Source: Thioalkalivibrio sp. | GTDB lineage: Bacteria; Pseudomonadota; Gammaproteobacteria; Ectothiorhodospirales; Ectothiorhodospiraceae | Direction of reading: 5' to 3' | Assembly: GCA_011389655.1 (NCBI GenBank) | Contig: JAABTX010000025.1 | Coordinates: 1 to 36,919, forward strand | DNA: 36,919 nucleotides | Shown here: piece after piece, positions 14,761 to 22,594 of the stretch | How the letters are laid out: each line of letters opens with the position of its first letter | Numbering within the stretch: position 1 is the stretch's first letter | Position numbers and translations under genes: made by a program | The notes under the pieces: generated by a model | The model's input: the letters and a program-made list of their open reading frames with translations, nothing else | The model's database searches: none | Told to the model about the DNA's origin: nothing

Positions 14761-15045
14761 TCAGGGGGTTGGCGGTCGGCGGTAGGAGGGACTGCGGTAC
14801 TGCCTGACCTTGCTGCTGTTGATGTATCCGCGCTGTTCCGTGCGTGCCTCGTTGTCCGGGCCGGCCTGGACGGTTCGTGCGAAATTCATGTCGCAGTTCT
14901 GGCGCAGGCTGGAACGATTCTGCGAGTCGTTCTGAATGTTCACCTGGAAACAGGGGCCCTGGCTGCGCTCGCCCGGTACGGTGGCGGCGGCGAGCGGTGA
15001 CAGCAGCAGCGCAGCCAGGCCGAGGATCGGAATCGGGTTCTTCAT
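14761..15045 (-). CDS. Small secreted curlin-like repeat protein (second of three)
   Basis: A 94-residue protein with a signal peptide (cleavage near residue 21, LAAA-T). Glutamines fall 11 residues apart at 38, 49, 60, 71 and 82, with repeats such as QAGPDNEARTE and QRGYINSSKVR. The repeats are more degenerate than in the flanking proteins and include Cys32 and Cys51, which could form a disulfide. The C-terminus is basic and proline-rich (YRRPPTP). AGAGG precedes the ATG. It lies between the other two repeat genes on the same strand. The degenerate repeats and cysteines would suit a nucleator- or cap-like role beside more regular fibre subunits, but this is inference. Confidence 0.65.
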   Translation of the reverse strand: MKNPIPILGLAALLLSPLAAATVPGERSQGPCFQVNIQNDSQNRSSLRQNCDMNFARTVQAGPDNEARTEQRGYINSSKVRQYRSPSYRRPPTP

Positions 15046-15104
15046 GGGTATGCCTCTCTGGGTTTCGCGGGTTGCGGCGCCCGGCGGGCGGGCGCCGTCC
15101 GAGG

Positions 15105-15434
15105 TCAGTTGCGCCCGCGACCGCGGGTGAGGTGGCTCCGGTTGGTGAAGCCGTACTGATGGGTCTCGTTGTAGTTGTAACGCCCGAACTGGCCCGACTG
15201 GTTCCAGTTGTGATCGCCCCGCTGCCGGGTGCGGTTGGCGTTGTCACGGCCTTCCTGATAGGTCGCGTTGTCGTTCAGGGACCCGATCTGCCGGGTGTCG
15301 TTGGTGTTGATGCGACCTTCCTGGATGGTGGTGTTCATATTGCTGCCCGCGGCGGAAACCGGGCCGGCGGTCAATGCAAAAAGGGAAGCCGCGGCAAGCG
15401 CGAGCGGCAGGATCGGGGTCTTGGCGTCTTTCAT
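15105..15434 (-). CDS. Small secreted curlin-like repeat protein (first of three)
   Basis: A 109-residue protein with a signal peptide ending near VSAA-G (residue 29). Glutamines occur at 38, 49, 60, 71, 82 and 93, exactly 11 apart. They head five repeats and the start of a sixth: QEGRINTNDTR, QIGSLNDNATY, QEGRDNANRTR, QRGDHNWNQSG and QFGRYNYNETH. Gly two residues and Asn five residues after each Gln are conserved, as in curlin strands, where two such strands make one 22-residue repeat. The tail is basic (LTRGRGRN). ATG 15434 is chosen because AGGAG precedes it and a signal peptide follows; an upstream in-frame ATG at 15515 lacks both. It is the promoter-proximal gene and best candidate for the main fibre subunit. 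Confidence 0.75.
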   Translation of the reverse strand: MKDAKTPILPLALAAASLFALTAGPVSAAGSNMNTTIQEGRINTNDTRQIGSLNDNATYQEGRDNANRTRQRGDHNWNQSGQFGRYNYNETHQYGFTNRSHLTRGRGRN

Positions 15435-15762
15435 CTTCAGGTTCTCCTGGTTGCTGCCTTCAGTGAGTGTCTCTTGCAGGGTTTCCGGCGTTCCGGATGG
15501 TTGAATGGCCTCCACGAGCCGGACACCGCAACGGCAGAACCGCGCTGGCGCCTTCTGCCGGACCCGGGTTCTTCCCCGAGGTCGGACTCAGGATAGGGGG
15601 AGGCGTCTGAACCCTCTCTGAACGGAAGGAATGCCGACCCGTCCTCTCCTGCTCCCGCCGCGTGGCGTCAGCCATGGACCCGGATTCGGCCTCCGGTCAG
15701 GAGCGGAGGGCGCATGGGTTATCGTGGGAGGCATTCGGCTCACGTCGGAAGGAGGGATGCGA
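15435..15762. other. Divergent promoter region of the curlin-like cluster and CPBP gene
   Basis: No gene is seen in these 328 bases, which lie between the divergent repeat-protein cluster and the CPBP protease gene. Both promoters should be here, but I cannot place convincing -35/-10 elements. GGAAGGAGGG at 15747-15756 is the ribosome site of the CPBP gene. Confidence 0.4.
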
Positions 15763-16335
15763 ATGGACCTGCGCCAATTGGTGCAACGCCACCCGTTGCG
15801 GGCGGGGATGCTCTTCCAGGCGGCACTGATCCCCCTTGCGCTCTTGCTCGGTGTCCTGCTCGGCATACCGGTGCTCGGTCGCTTCGAATGGACGGTCGAT
15901 GCGGTTGCGATGGGCGTGCTCGCCACCCTGCCGATGCTGGGCCTGCTGGCGTTGCTGGCGGGCAGCGGGCTGCGGGTGTATCGGGTGCTGGAGGCCCAGG
16001 TGCGCGATTTCCTGCAGACGCTGTTTCGGGATGCGCCGGCCGGTTCGGTGGCGCTGCTGTCACTCCTGGCAGGCTTCGGGGAAGAGATGCTGCTGCGTGG
16101 CGTGCTGCAGGGTGGGCTCGCGGAACATCTGCCCGTGGCACTGGCGATTCTGCTGGCCGCGATCGTTTTCGGGCTCGCGCACTACATCTCCGGGTTCTAC
16201 TTTCTCTTTGCCACCCTGATCGGGATCTACCTCGGCGTGGTCTATCACGTCACGGGGAATCTGGTGGTGGTGGGGATCACCCATGCGCTGTACGACTGGA
16301 TCGTGATCCGCATCTACCTGCGATCCGGTGCGTAG
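15763..16335 (+). CDS. CPBP-family intramembrane glutamic endopeptidase
   Basis: A 190-residue membrane protein with several hydrophobic helices. It has the three motifs of CPBP (CAAX protease/bacteriocin-processing) proteins: FGEEMLLRGVLQG (Glu-Glu-x3-Arg), VFGLAHYISG (Phe-x3-His) and VGITHALYDW near the C-terminus. The substrate is unknown. ATG 15763 is preferred over 15757 because the GGAAGGAGGG site ends directly at 15757 and is better spaced from 15763. The last codons, from CATGCGCTG through the stop, are duplicated just downstream with an 81-base period, and a palindromic repeat is attached to each copy. The duplication leaves this gene intact. Confidence 0.88.
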   Translation: MDLRQLVQRHPLRAGMLFQAALIPLALLLGVLLGIPVLGRFEWTVDAVAMGVLATLPMLGLLALLAGSGLRVYRVLEAQVRDFLQTLFRDAPAGSVALLSLLAGFGEEMLLRGVLQGGLAEHLPVALAILLAAIVFGLAHYISGFYFLFATLIGIYLGVVYHVTGNLVVVGITHALYDWIVIRIYLRSGA

Positions 16336-16550
16336 GGTGGGCCAAGCGCAGCGGGCCCACCGCAGGCGCTGTACGAGGGGGTCGTGATCCGCATCTACCT
16401 GCGATCCGGTGCGCAGGGTGGGCCAAGCGCAGCGGGCCCACGGTTCTGAGCATGCCGGTCGGTGGTGGGCACACTTCGTTTTGCCCACCCTACGGGCTGG
16501 ACGAGGGCGTTGTGATCCGCACCTACCGGCGAACCGGTGCGTATGGCGGA
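16282..16550 (+). repeat. Duplicated 3' end of the CPBP gene (two 81-base copies and a degenerate third)
   Basis: Bases 16282-16362, covering the last 17 codons or so, the stop and a palindrome, are repeated at 16363-16441 with few changes. The period is 81 bases and so keeps the reading frame (ALYDWIVIRIYLRSGA versus ALYEGVVIRIYLRSGA). A third, more diverged partial copy occurs at about 16491-16550 (GLDEGVVIRTYRRTGA). The second and third copies lie past the gene's stop and have no start of their own. Confidence 0.8.
16332..16493 (+). repeat. Cluster of palindromic GTGGGCC / GTGGGCA repeats
   Basis: Three inverted repeats. Two near-identical GGGTGGGCCAAGCGCAGCGGGCCCAC-type elements occur at 16332-16361 and 16413-16442, and a related GTGGGCACACTTCGTTTTGCCCAC-type element at 16461-16493. 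The first two match the element at 4402-4438 on the opposite strand. They are dispersed extragenic palindromes, here carried along with the duplicated CPBP gene end. Confidence 0.75.
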
Positions 16551-16560
16551 CCGGTACGAC

Positions 16561-17403
16561 CTACTCGCCGCTGTGCAGCAGCAGGCCGCGCTCGCGTGCC
16601 AGCGCGAATACGCGCATGAACAGGGCCGCCCCGAGCACGAGATAGACGAGGTTCAGGGCCAGGGCGGCGGCGAAGTGGCCGGTGTGGAAGCCCTCGTCGA
16701 GCAAGACCGCCCGCATGCCCTCGAAGACATGGGCGGAGGGCAGCGCCAGCGCCAGCGGTTGCAGCCATGCGGGCAGCACCTCGATCGGGTAGTAGATGCC
16801 CGAGATCGGTGCCAGCGCGAAGATGGCCACCCAGGCCAGGCTCTGTGCGCCGAGCCCGAAGCGCAGCACCAGGCCGCTGATCATCAGGCCGAGCGCCCAT
16901 CCGGTCACCAGCAGCTGCACGAAGAATACGATCAGCGGTAGACCCATCGTGAAGATCGAGTAATGGTACAGGGGTATCGCAAGGAGCGCTGCGGGCACCA
17001 CCCCGATCAGGGTGCGCAGCGTGCTGATTCCGAGCAGTGACGCGATCAGCTCCCACGGACGCAGCGGGCTCACGAACAGGTGCCCGAGGTTCCGCGAATA
17101 CAGCTCCTCGTAAAAGGGCAGGGTCACGCCGAGCTGGGCGCGGAACAGCACGTCCCACAGCAGCACGGCCGCGAGGAGCAGCCCGGCCGCCTGCGCCACC
17201 CACTCGCTGTGTCCGGTGAAGAACTGCGTGATGAAGCCCCAGAGGATCATCTGCATTACCGGCCAGTAGGCCAGTTCGAGCACTCGGGGCCAGGAACCCC
17301 GCAGGAGATAGACATGCCGCAGCAGCATCGCGTAGCTGCGGTTCAGCGATTCCCCCAGGCCCTGCCGGGTACCGGGGCGCGGCGCTCCGTGGCGGTCAGC
17401 CAT
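16561..17403 (-). CDS. ABC-2 type exporter permease
   Basis: A 280-residue integral membrane protein with about six helices. It includes FYEELYSRNLGHLFVSPLRP (about 97-116), a cytoplasmic segment typical of ABC-2 permeases, and the FALAPISGIYYPIEVLP block near the fifth helix seen in NodJ/daunorubicin-type exporters. The ATPase gene upstream ends at 17396, so the ATG at 17403 overlaps it by eight bases; a TTG at 17412 is the alternative start. The overlap indicates a two-gene exporter operon. The exported substrate is unknown. Confidence 0.88.
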   Translation of the reverse strand: MADRHGAPRPGTRQGLGESLNRSYAMLLRHVYLLRGSWPRVLELAYWPVMQMILWGFITQFFTGHSEWVAQAAGLLLAAVLLWDVLFRAQLGVTLPFYEELYSRNLGHLFVSPLRPWELIASLLGISTLRTLIGVVPAALLAIPLYHYSIFTMGLPLIVFFVQLLVTGWALGLMISGLVLRFGLGAQSLAWVAIFALAPISGIYYPIEVLPAWLQPLALALPSAHVFEGMRAVLLDEGFHTGHFAAALALNLVYLVLGAALFMRVFALARERGLLLHSGE

Positions 17404-18115
17404 GGCGGGCAACGTCCAGGAAGACCTCTTCGAGGTTGCGTCGCCCGTAGCGCGCCCTCAGCCCCTCCGGCGTTCCGTCATCGACGATGCGGCCGCCCCG
17501 CATCATCAGCACGCGGTCGCAGAGACGTTCGACCTCGGGCATGTTGTGTGACGCCAGTACCATGGTCGCACCGGTTTGCGCCCGGTATGCCTCGAGCCAG
17601 CCCCGGATGCGATCTCCGGTGTCCGGGTCCAGTGAGGCGGTGGGTTCGTCGAGGAGCAGGAGTTCCGGTTCGTTGATCAGCGCCTTGGCCAGCGCGACCC
17701 GGGTCCGCTGGCCGGCCGAGAGCTCCCGGTAGGGCCGGTTGATGAGGGACTCCAGTTCGAGCTCCTCCGCCAGCTGGTGGATGCGCGCCTTGAGTCCGCG
17801 CACGCCGTAAAGGCGTCCGTACACGACCAGGTTCTCGCGCACCGTCAGGCGCTGGGGCAGGTCGATGTAGGGGGACGCATAGTTCATCCGGTTGAGCACT
17901 GCGTAGCGGTCACGAAGCATGTCGGCACCAAGCACGCGGATATGTCCGAAGGTGGGCGTCATCAGGCCCAGGAGCATTGCCAGGGTCGTGGTCTTGCCGG
18001 CGCCGTTCGGACCCAGCAGGGCCGTGGCCGAGCCGGTCGCGATGTCAAAGCTGACCGCATCCACGGCGGTGGCGGGGCCAAAGTTCTTGGTGAGTTCCGA
18101 GACTTCGATCGCCAT
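17396..18115 (-). CDS. ABC transporter ATP-binding protein
   Basis: A 239-residue ABC ATPase. Walker A is LLGPNGAGKTTTLAM (about 33-47), the signature is ELSAGQRTRVALAKAL (about 131-146), Walker B is LLLLDEPTASLDPDTGD, and the H-loop is in VLASHNMPEVERL. The sequence is of the ABC-2 exporter class (CcmA/NodI-like). It overlaps the permease gene downstream. The signature has SAGQ where many relatives have SGGQ; this variant is common. AAGGAGG lies about 14 bases before the ATG. It would power the exporter encoded downstream. Confidence 0.92.
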   Translation of the reverse strand: MAIEVSELTKNFGPATAVDAVSFDIATGSATALLGPNGAGKTTTLAMLLGLMTPTFGHIRVLGADMLRDRYAVLNRMNYASPYIDLPQRLTVRENLVVYGRLYGVRGLKARIHQLAEELELESLINRPYRELSAGQRTRVALAKALINEPELLLLDEPTASLDPDTGDRIRGWLEAYRAQTGATMVLASHNMPEVERLCDRVLMMRGGRIVDDGTPEGLRARYGRRNLEEVFLDVARHG

Positions 18116-18333
18116 TCGAGTAACAGTGCCTCCTTGCGTCGGGAGCGGTCACGCGGCATGGGACCCGGAAGCGGCCCGCCCGTTCCCCCGGGAACGCCGC
18201 GGGGGGCGGGCCGGTCCACCGGATCGGTGGCACGGGCTGCATTCCGGACATGCGCGAGTGCGATGACCACCGAGGGGTGGCCTCCAGCCGCCGCCGCGGC
18301 GAGACTACCATCCTTTACTGGAGAGGAGAGGAT

Positions 18334-19500
18334 ATGGGCGGGTCGTTTCGCTACTGGATCAGGGTTTGCTGGGTCGCCATGGCGCTGGCCGGTCTCGCGA
18401 GCACGGTTGGGGCGGAACAGAACGGGCAGACCCGGGGGGCCCTGGCCGAGTATTCGGGGAGCCTGGACCGGGCGCTGAACGACACGGGCATCCCATGGAC
18501 TGCGGAACGGGACAGCCTGATCGCGGCGGCGTTGAACGACTGGCTGACGTGGATGCGGCCGACGCTGATCGACGCCTACGAGCAGTACATGTACATGCGT
18601 CACCTGATGTGGCCGGTGTACGCGCAGGCGGGTCTGCCGGAGGCCCTGCTGTTCGGGATCCTCGCGAAGGAATCGGGCGGTCGCGTGCACTCGGTGTCGC
18701 GGATGGGCGCGGCGGGACCGCTGCAGTTCATGGGCTATACCGCGCTGCGCCTGGGCCTGCGCATCGATGGAGAACGCGACGAGCGCTTTGATCCGCTGGC
18801 TGCCACCCGGGCCAACGTGGCCTATCTGGGGGAGCGGTTCATTGAGCATCAGGGCGATCTCACGCTGGCGCTGGCCGCATACAATCTCGGAGAGACCCGG
18901 GTCCTGCGCCTGGCCCGCGCGCTCGATGAACCCAGCTTCTGGAACCCGGATTTCTTCCGGCAGTTGCCGAGGGAGACCCAGGAGTACGTCCCCTACGTGC
19001 TGGCGGCGGCCCTGCTGTTCCAGGACCCGGAGACCCATGGCGTCGCATTCCCGGAGGTGGATGCCGTGCCATCACAGATCGAACTGGCGGAACCGAAGAC
19101 TCTCGCCGAACTATCGATCTGTCTCGGGCAGGAGGGCAGCCGTGCCGGATGGTTCCGGACGCTGCGCAATCTCAATCCGCATCAGGATCACGATGTGCGT
19201 CTTCCGGGCGGCTCCGCGGTTCAGGCGCCGGCCGCGATCGCGGCGCGGTACCCGGAGTCCTGCCTGAACGGCGCGCGCAAGGAGCTCGCGCGTCGTCTGC
19301 ACGCCTCCCGCGAGGAGCGCCGCGCCCTGCTGGCGGTGCGGACCTACACCGTGCGCAGCGGCGATACCCTGTCGACGATCGTAAACCGCCAGGGATGCCC
19401 GAGCCTGCGGACGGTCGCCGAAGCGAACGGCATTGCTGGCCCGCGCTACCTGATTCGGCCGGGTCAGCGGCTGCAGCTGGTGGGATGCCGGGTTCAGTGA
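18334..19500 (+). CDS. Lytic transglycosylase with LysM domain (MltD-like)
   Basis: A 388-residue exported cell-wall enzyme. A signal peptide ends near residue 27 (TVGA-E). The SLT domain has the catalytic Glu113 in GILAKESGG, the GAAGPLQFMGYTA motif (about 125-137) and LALAAYNLGETRV (about 178-190), typical of family 1 lytic transglycosylases of the MltD type. A LysM domain for peptidoglycan binding is at the C-terminus (about 335-384), including YTVRSGDTLSTIVNRQGC and YLIRPGQRLQLVGC. It has one LysM, whereas E. coli MltD has more. It is not obviously a lipoprotein. GGAGAGGAGAGG precedes the ATG. It is divergent from the ABC exporter operon. Confidence 0.9.
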   Translation: MGGSFRYWIRVCWVAMALAGLASTVGAEQNGQTRGALAEYSGSLDRALNDTGIPWTAERDSLIAAALNDWLTWMRPTLIDAYEQYMYMRHLMWPVYAQAGLPEALLFGILAKESGGRVHSVSRMGAAGPLQFMGYTALRLGLRIDGERDERFDPLAATRANVAYLGERFIEHQGDLTLALAAYNLGETRVLRLARALDEPSFWNPDFFRQLPRETQEYVPYVLAAALLFQDPETHGVAFPEVDAVPSQIELAEPKTLAELSICLGQEGSRAGWFRTLRNLNPHQDHDVRLPGGSAVQAPAAIAARYPESCLNGARKELARRLHASREERRALLAVRTYTVRSGDTLSTIVNRQGCPSLRTVAEANGIAGPRYLIRPGQRLQLVGCRVQ

Positions 19501-19684
19501 GGCCGTGATTCAGTGCTGGCAGCACAGTGTGCCGGTAGCCTCAGCGGCCGACCATGAGCCGGCGGCAAGTCGCCGCACTGCATGCGGCACTTGCGCCTTC
19601 ATCCTTCGGGGTGGCGCGGATCGCGATGATCGTTAGTGACGTGCTGTTGATGGCCGATCAGCGCCGCACCACCCCGAATATGGC

Positions 19685-20218
19685 TCACTGTTCCGGCGGC
19701 TCCTCGTTCACCAGGCGGTCCCAGGCCGAGGTGGCCTCGGACCAGGCCGCTTCCGCGGCTTCACGCGCATCGGACCCGGTCTCTCCTGCGTAGTCCCGGG
19801 CTGCTTCCCAGGCCCTCCGGGCGTCCTCCCGGGCCTCCGCCGCTGCATCCCTTGCCGTCTCCGCTGCTTCCCCGCCTTCCTCACGTCCGACACGCAGGGC
19901 TTCCTCGGTCTGTTTCTGTGCCTCTTCAGCGAGCTGCTGGGCACGATCCCAGAGCTCTGCCGCCTCGGCATCCTCTTCGGGCGCGGCGTCTCCAGTGGCT
20001 GGCGGTTCTTCATCAGGCGGCGGTTCGCTCCCGGGCATCGCTTCGGAAGCGGAGTCCTCTGCAGGCGGCGCCTCGGTCTCGGGGGGTGGCGTCGGGCTGA
20101 CCTGCGGTGGCGGTTCGACCTCCTCCGGAGCGGTGGGCTCGGGCACGTCGGTGTCGTTGGGCTGGCAGCCCGCAAGCAGCAGCCCCAGGGCGATTCCAAA
20201 CAGCAGCATGTAGCGCAT
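19685..20218 (-). CDS. Lipoprotein with Pro/Glu-rich linker and Ala/Glu-rich helix
   Basis: A 177-residue lipoprotein: MRYMLLFGIALGLLLAGC is a clean lipobox signal with Cys18. Residues about 22-85 are rich in Pro, Glu and Thr and should be extended. Residues about 86-165 are rich in Ala, Glu and Arg, with repeating stretches such as EAAETARDAAAEAREDARRA that predict a long single helix or coiled coil. AGGAGGAAG precedes the ATG. The layout suggests a tethered periplasmic spacer, somewhat like Lpp-type or apolipoprotein-like helices, but I recognise no specific family. It converges with the MltD-like gene. Confidence 0.75.
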   Translation of the reverse strand: MRYMLLFGIALGLLLAGCQPNDTDVPEPTAPEEVEPPPQVSPTPPPETEAPPAEDSASEAMPGSEPPPDEEPPATGDAAPEEDAEAAELWDRAQQLAEEAQKQTEEALRVGREEGGEAAETARDAAAEAREDARRAWEAARDYAGETGSDAREAAEAAWSEATSAWDRLVNEEPPEQ

Positions 20219-20536
20219 GTCGTCTTCCTCCTGTTGGCAAACAGCCGGATCGGCCTGAAACCCATGATACGCCCCTTTGGATGGAGCGGAAGCTGCTGTC
20301 GGCGCGGCCCATCCGCGCCGGATTCCGCTGGACCCGCGCCGGCCACGCGATGCGGTGCGCAGCCGCCGCACAGTGGATCCCGGAGACGGCGTGCCGGACG
20401 GGCCCCTGCCGTCTACACGTCCGATGCACCCCGTAATCTTGCCTTGCCCCTTCATGCGAATGCTCGGCTTCTGCCATGATGGCTCCATCGCTTCCGCGCG
20501 AAGCTGACCTCATCTTTCCCTCCGGGAGCCCATGCG
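20219..20536. other. Intergenic region upstream of gltA
   Basis: These 318 bases lie between the divergent lipoprotein and citrate synthase genes and should hold both promoters. I see no clear gene, repeat or operator. GGGAG lies about seven bases before the gltA start. Confidence 0.4.
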
Positions 20537-21856
20537 ATGAATGAAACCCTCAATCCGAATCCGATTGCCTCGGAGCCCGCGGTCCTGTCCCTCGACGGGA
20601 ACGAGTACACCCTGCCCGTCGTGGAAGGCAGCGAAGGCGAGCGCGGAATCGATATCGGCCGTCTGCGCGCCGAGACCGGACACATCACGCTGGATCCCGG
20701 CTACGGGAACACCGGTAGCTGCACCAGCGCGATCACCTTCATTGATGGCGATGCAGGCATCCTCCGTTACCGGGGGATTCCGATCGAGCAGTTCGTGGAC
20801 AGCCCGACATTCATCGAGGTTGCCTGGCTGCTGATCTTCGGACATCTGCCGAGCGAGACCGAGTACAAGGACTTTTCCGAGGACCTGACCCGCTTCGCGC
20901 ACATCGACGAGAGCATGAAGCACCAGTTCGAGGGCTTCCCGCGCTCGGCGCCGCCGATGGCCACCCTGTCGGCAATGATCAACGCCCTGTCCTGCTATCA
21001 CCTGGATCTGCATGAGCTGGAGGACGACGGCGAGCTGCGGCATGCGGCGGCACGCCTGATCAGCAAGATCCGCACGATTGCCGCCTATGCCTTCCGGCAC
21101 TCGCGCGGGCTTCCCTACGTCTACCCCGACCCGGGCCTGCGCTACGTGCCCAACCTGCTGCACATGATGTTCTCGCAGCCCTACAGTCAGTACGTCTGTC
21201 CCATCCTCGTGCGCAAGGCCTTCAATCTCATCCTGATCCTGCACGCCGATCACGAACAGAACTGCTCGACCTCGACGGTCCGCATGGTGGGCTCGAGCGG
21301 AGCCAACCTGTTTGCATCCTGTGCCGCAGGAGTCTCTGCGCTGTGGGGACCTTTGCATGGCGGAGCCAATGTCGCGGTGCTGAACATGCTGGAGCAGATC
21401 CACCAGGGCAATATTACGCCCGAGGAGTACCTGCGACTGGCCAAGGACAAGGACAGCAACGTGCGGCTGATGGGTTTCGGCCATCGCGTGTACAAGAACT
21501 TCGACCCGCGCGCCCAGATGCTGCAGAAGGTGGCAGAGGAGCTGCTGCCGCAGATCTCGGGCGATGACCCGCTACTGAAGATCGCCCGCCAGCTGGAGGA
21601 GATCGCGCTGTCCGATCCCTATTTCGTCGAGCGCAAGCTGTACCCGAACGTGGACTTCTACAGTGGCATCCTGCTGCGCGCGATGGGGATCCCGACGAAC
21701 ATGTTCACGGTGATCTTCGCGATCGGCCGGCTGCCCGGCTGGATCGCCCACTGGTGGGAACAGCAGCAGACGCCGGGTGGCCGCATCGCGCGGCCCCGGC
21801 AGATCTACACCGGGAACGGGCTGACCGACTACCTCCCCATGGAGCGCCGCCCCTGA
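20537..21856 (+). CDS. gltA: Citrate synthase
   Basis: A 439-residue citrate synthase, condensing acetyl-CoA with oxaloacetate at the entry to the TCA cycle. The catalytic regions are intact: LILHADHEQN (His236 and His239), LWGPLHGGANVAVLN (His274), GFGHRVYKNFDPRA (His316) and LYPNVDFYSGI (Asp373). The N-terminal extension before the core and overall length match the hexameric, NADH-sensitive type of gammaproteobacteria. It appears to be a single gene; the 3' flank is a palindromic repeat array. The terminal sequence GLTDYLPMERRP is normal for the family. Confidence 0.97.
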   Translation: MNETLNPNPIASEPAVLSLDGNEYTLPVVEGSEGERGIDIGRLRAETGHITLDPGYGNTGSCTSAITFIDGDAGILRYRGIPIEQFVDSPTFIEVAWLLIFGHLPSETEYKDFSEDLTRFAHIDESMKHQFEGFPRSAPPMATLSAMINALSCYHLDLHELEDDGELRHAAARLISKIRTIAAYAFRHSRGLPYVYPDPGLRYVPNLLHMMFSQPYSQYVCPILVRKAFNLILILHADHEQNCSTSTVRMVGSSGANLFASCAAGVSALWGPLHGGANVAVLNMLEQIHQGNITPEEYLRLAKDKDSNVRLMGFGHRVYKNFDPRAQMLQKVAEELLPQISGDDPLLKIARQLEEIALSDPYFVERKLYPNVDFYSGILLRAMGIPTNMFTVIFAIGRLPGWIAHWWEQQQTPGGRIARPRQIYTGNGLTDYLPMERRP

Positions 21857-21865
21857 CACGGCCTC

Positions 21866-21999
21866 GCGGGAGCGGCCTCGTGGGAGCGGCCTTTGTGGCA
21901 GCGGCTTCGTGGGAGCGGCCTTTGTGGGAGCGGCCTCTGGCCGCGATGGCCGTGGGCACTCACCACAACGCCGCATCGCGGCTGGAAGCCGCTCCTACG
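21866..21999. repeat. REP-like array after gltA
   Basis: Five near-identical units of about 14-15 bases (GGGAGCGGCCTTTGT and variants) run in tandem from 21866. They are followed by an inverted pair in which GGGAGCGGCC...GCCGCGATGG faces CCGCATCGCGGC...GCCGCTCCTAC. This is the GTAGGAGCGGC-type repetitive extragenic palindrome found in many gammaproteobacteria, with an unusual tandem expansion of its head. It lies between convergent genes and may stabilise the gltA transcript. Confidence 0.7.
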
Positions 22000-22040
22000 G
22001 ATGTCCCCGGGGGCCGGGCGGGTCGACTGTCTCGCGCGGT

Positions 22041-22502
22041 CTACTTGATGAACGGCACGTCGGCGATGCTCTCGGGCGTGATCCGCTCCATGCAGTCCCG
22101 GATCTCGCCATCGGCATCCGCGCAGTTGAGCACATCGTTCAGCAGCACACGCCCGATGTCCCCGCAGGCGAGGCCGCTGATGGCGAATACCCGGACGCTG
22201 GTCCGGCCCGCCGCCAGGGGGGCAGCGTCCACCGCCAGCCGCCGGGCGATCACGCCGTCGGTGTCGAACATCACCAGGTCGAGCCGCAGCGCCTCGAAGG
22301 ACTGCGCGCCGCGGTTCTCGAGCACGATGTAGGCGCGGCAGGCGTCGCCGTCCGGCTCCAGCTTGTTCAGCTGGATGTTCAGGGATCCGGCATCCTGGGC
22401 GAGCCCGGGGGCCGGAGCGAGCGCCCAGAGGACGATCAGCAGCAGCGGGAAGATGCCACGGCCGAGGCGGAAGGAGCGGTGTGACGCAATGGCAGGAAGC
22501 AT
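22041..22502 (-). CDS. Exported four-cysteine protein of the TonB operon
   Basis: A 153-residue protein with a basic N-terminus and a signal peptide ending about GLAQ (residue 36). The mature part looks like a beta-sandwich: LNIQLNKLEPDGDACRAYIV, LENRGAQSFEALRLDLVMFD, RTSVRVFAISGLACGDIG and VLNCADADGEIRDCMERI. Cysteines 55, 113, 127 and 137 could form two disulfides in the periplasm. AAGGAGAAC precedes the ATG. It is the last gene after exbB-exbD-exbD-tonB on the same strand, 92 bases after tonB. I do not know its function. I have the impression that similar proteins accompany TonB-type operons in other proteobacteria, which would need a search. Confidence 0.7.
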   Translation of the reverse strand: MLPAIASHRSFRLGRGIFPLLLIVLWALAPAPGLAQDAGSLNIQLNKLEPDGDACRAYIVLENRGAQSFEALRLDLVMFDTDGVIARRLAVDAAPLAAGRTSVRVFAISGLACGDIGRVLLNDVLNCADADGEIRDCMERITPESIADVPFIK

Positions 22503-22594
22503 GAGTGTTCTCCTTGCTCGTTGGATGTTCAGGTCGATGCGGTGAAACGGGCGGGACGCCGGTTGGTCCTTGGCGCATTCGGTTTCGTTTCGGG

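Noticed and set aside
14621-15247. Long N-terminal extension of the third repeat protein
   Set aside because: It runs through the second repeat gene in a different frame. The ATG at 14620 has AAGGAG and is followed by a signal peptide.
16282-16550. Possible CRISPR array or new short gene
   Set aside because: The period comes from duplication of the CPBP gene end. There are no spacers and no start codon or ribosome site for the extra copies.
21866-21999. Possible CRISPR array
   Set aside because: Units are 14-15 bases with no unique spacers, and no cas genes are near. It matches a REP-type palindrome with tandem expansion.
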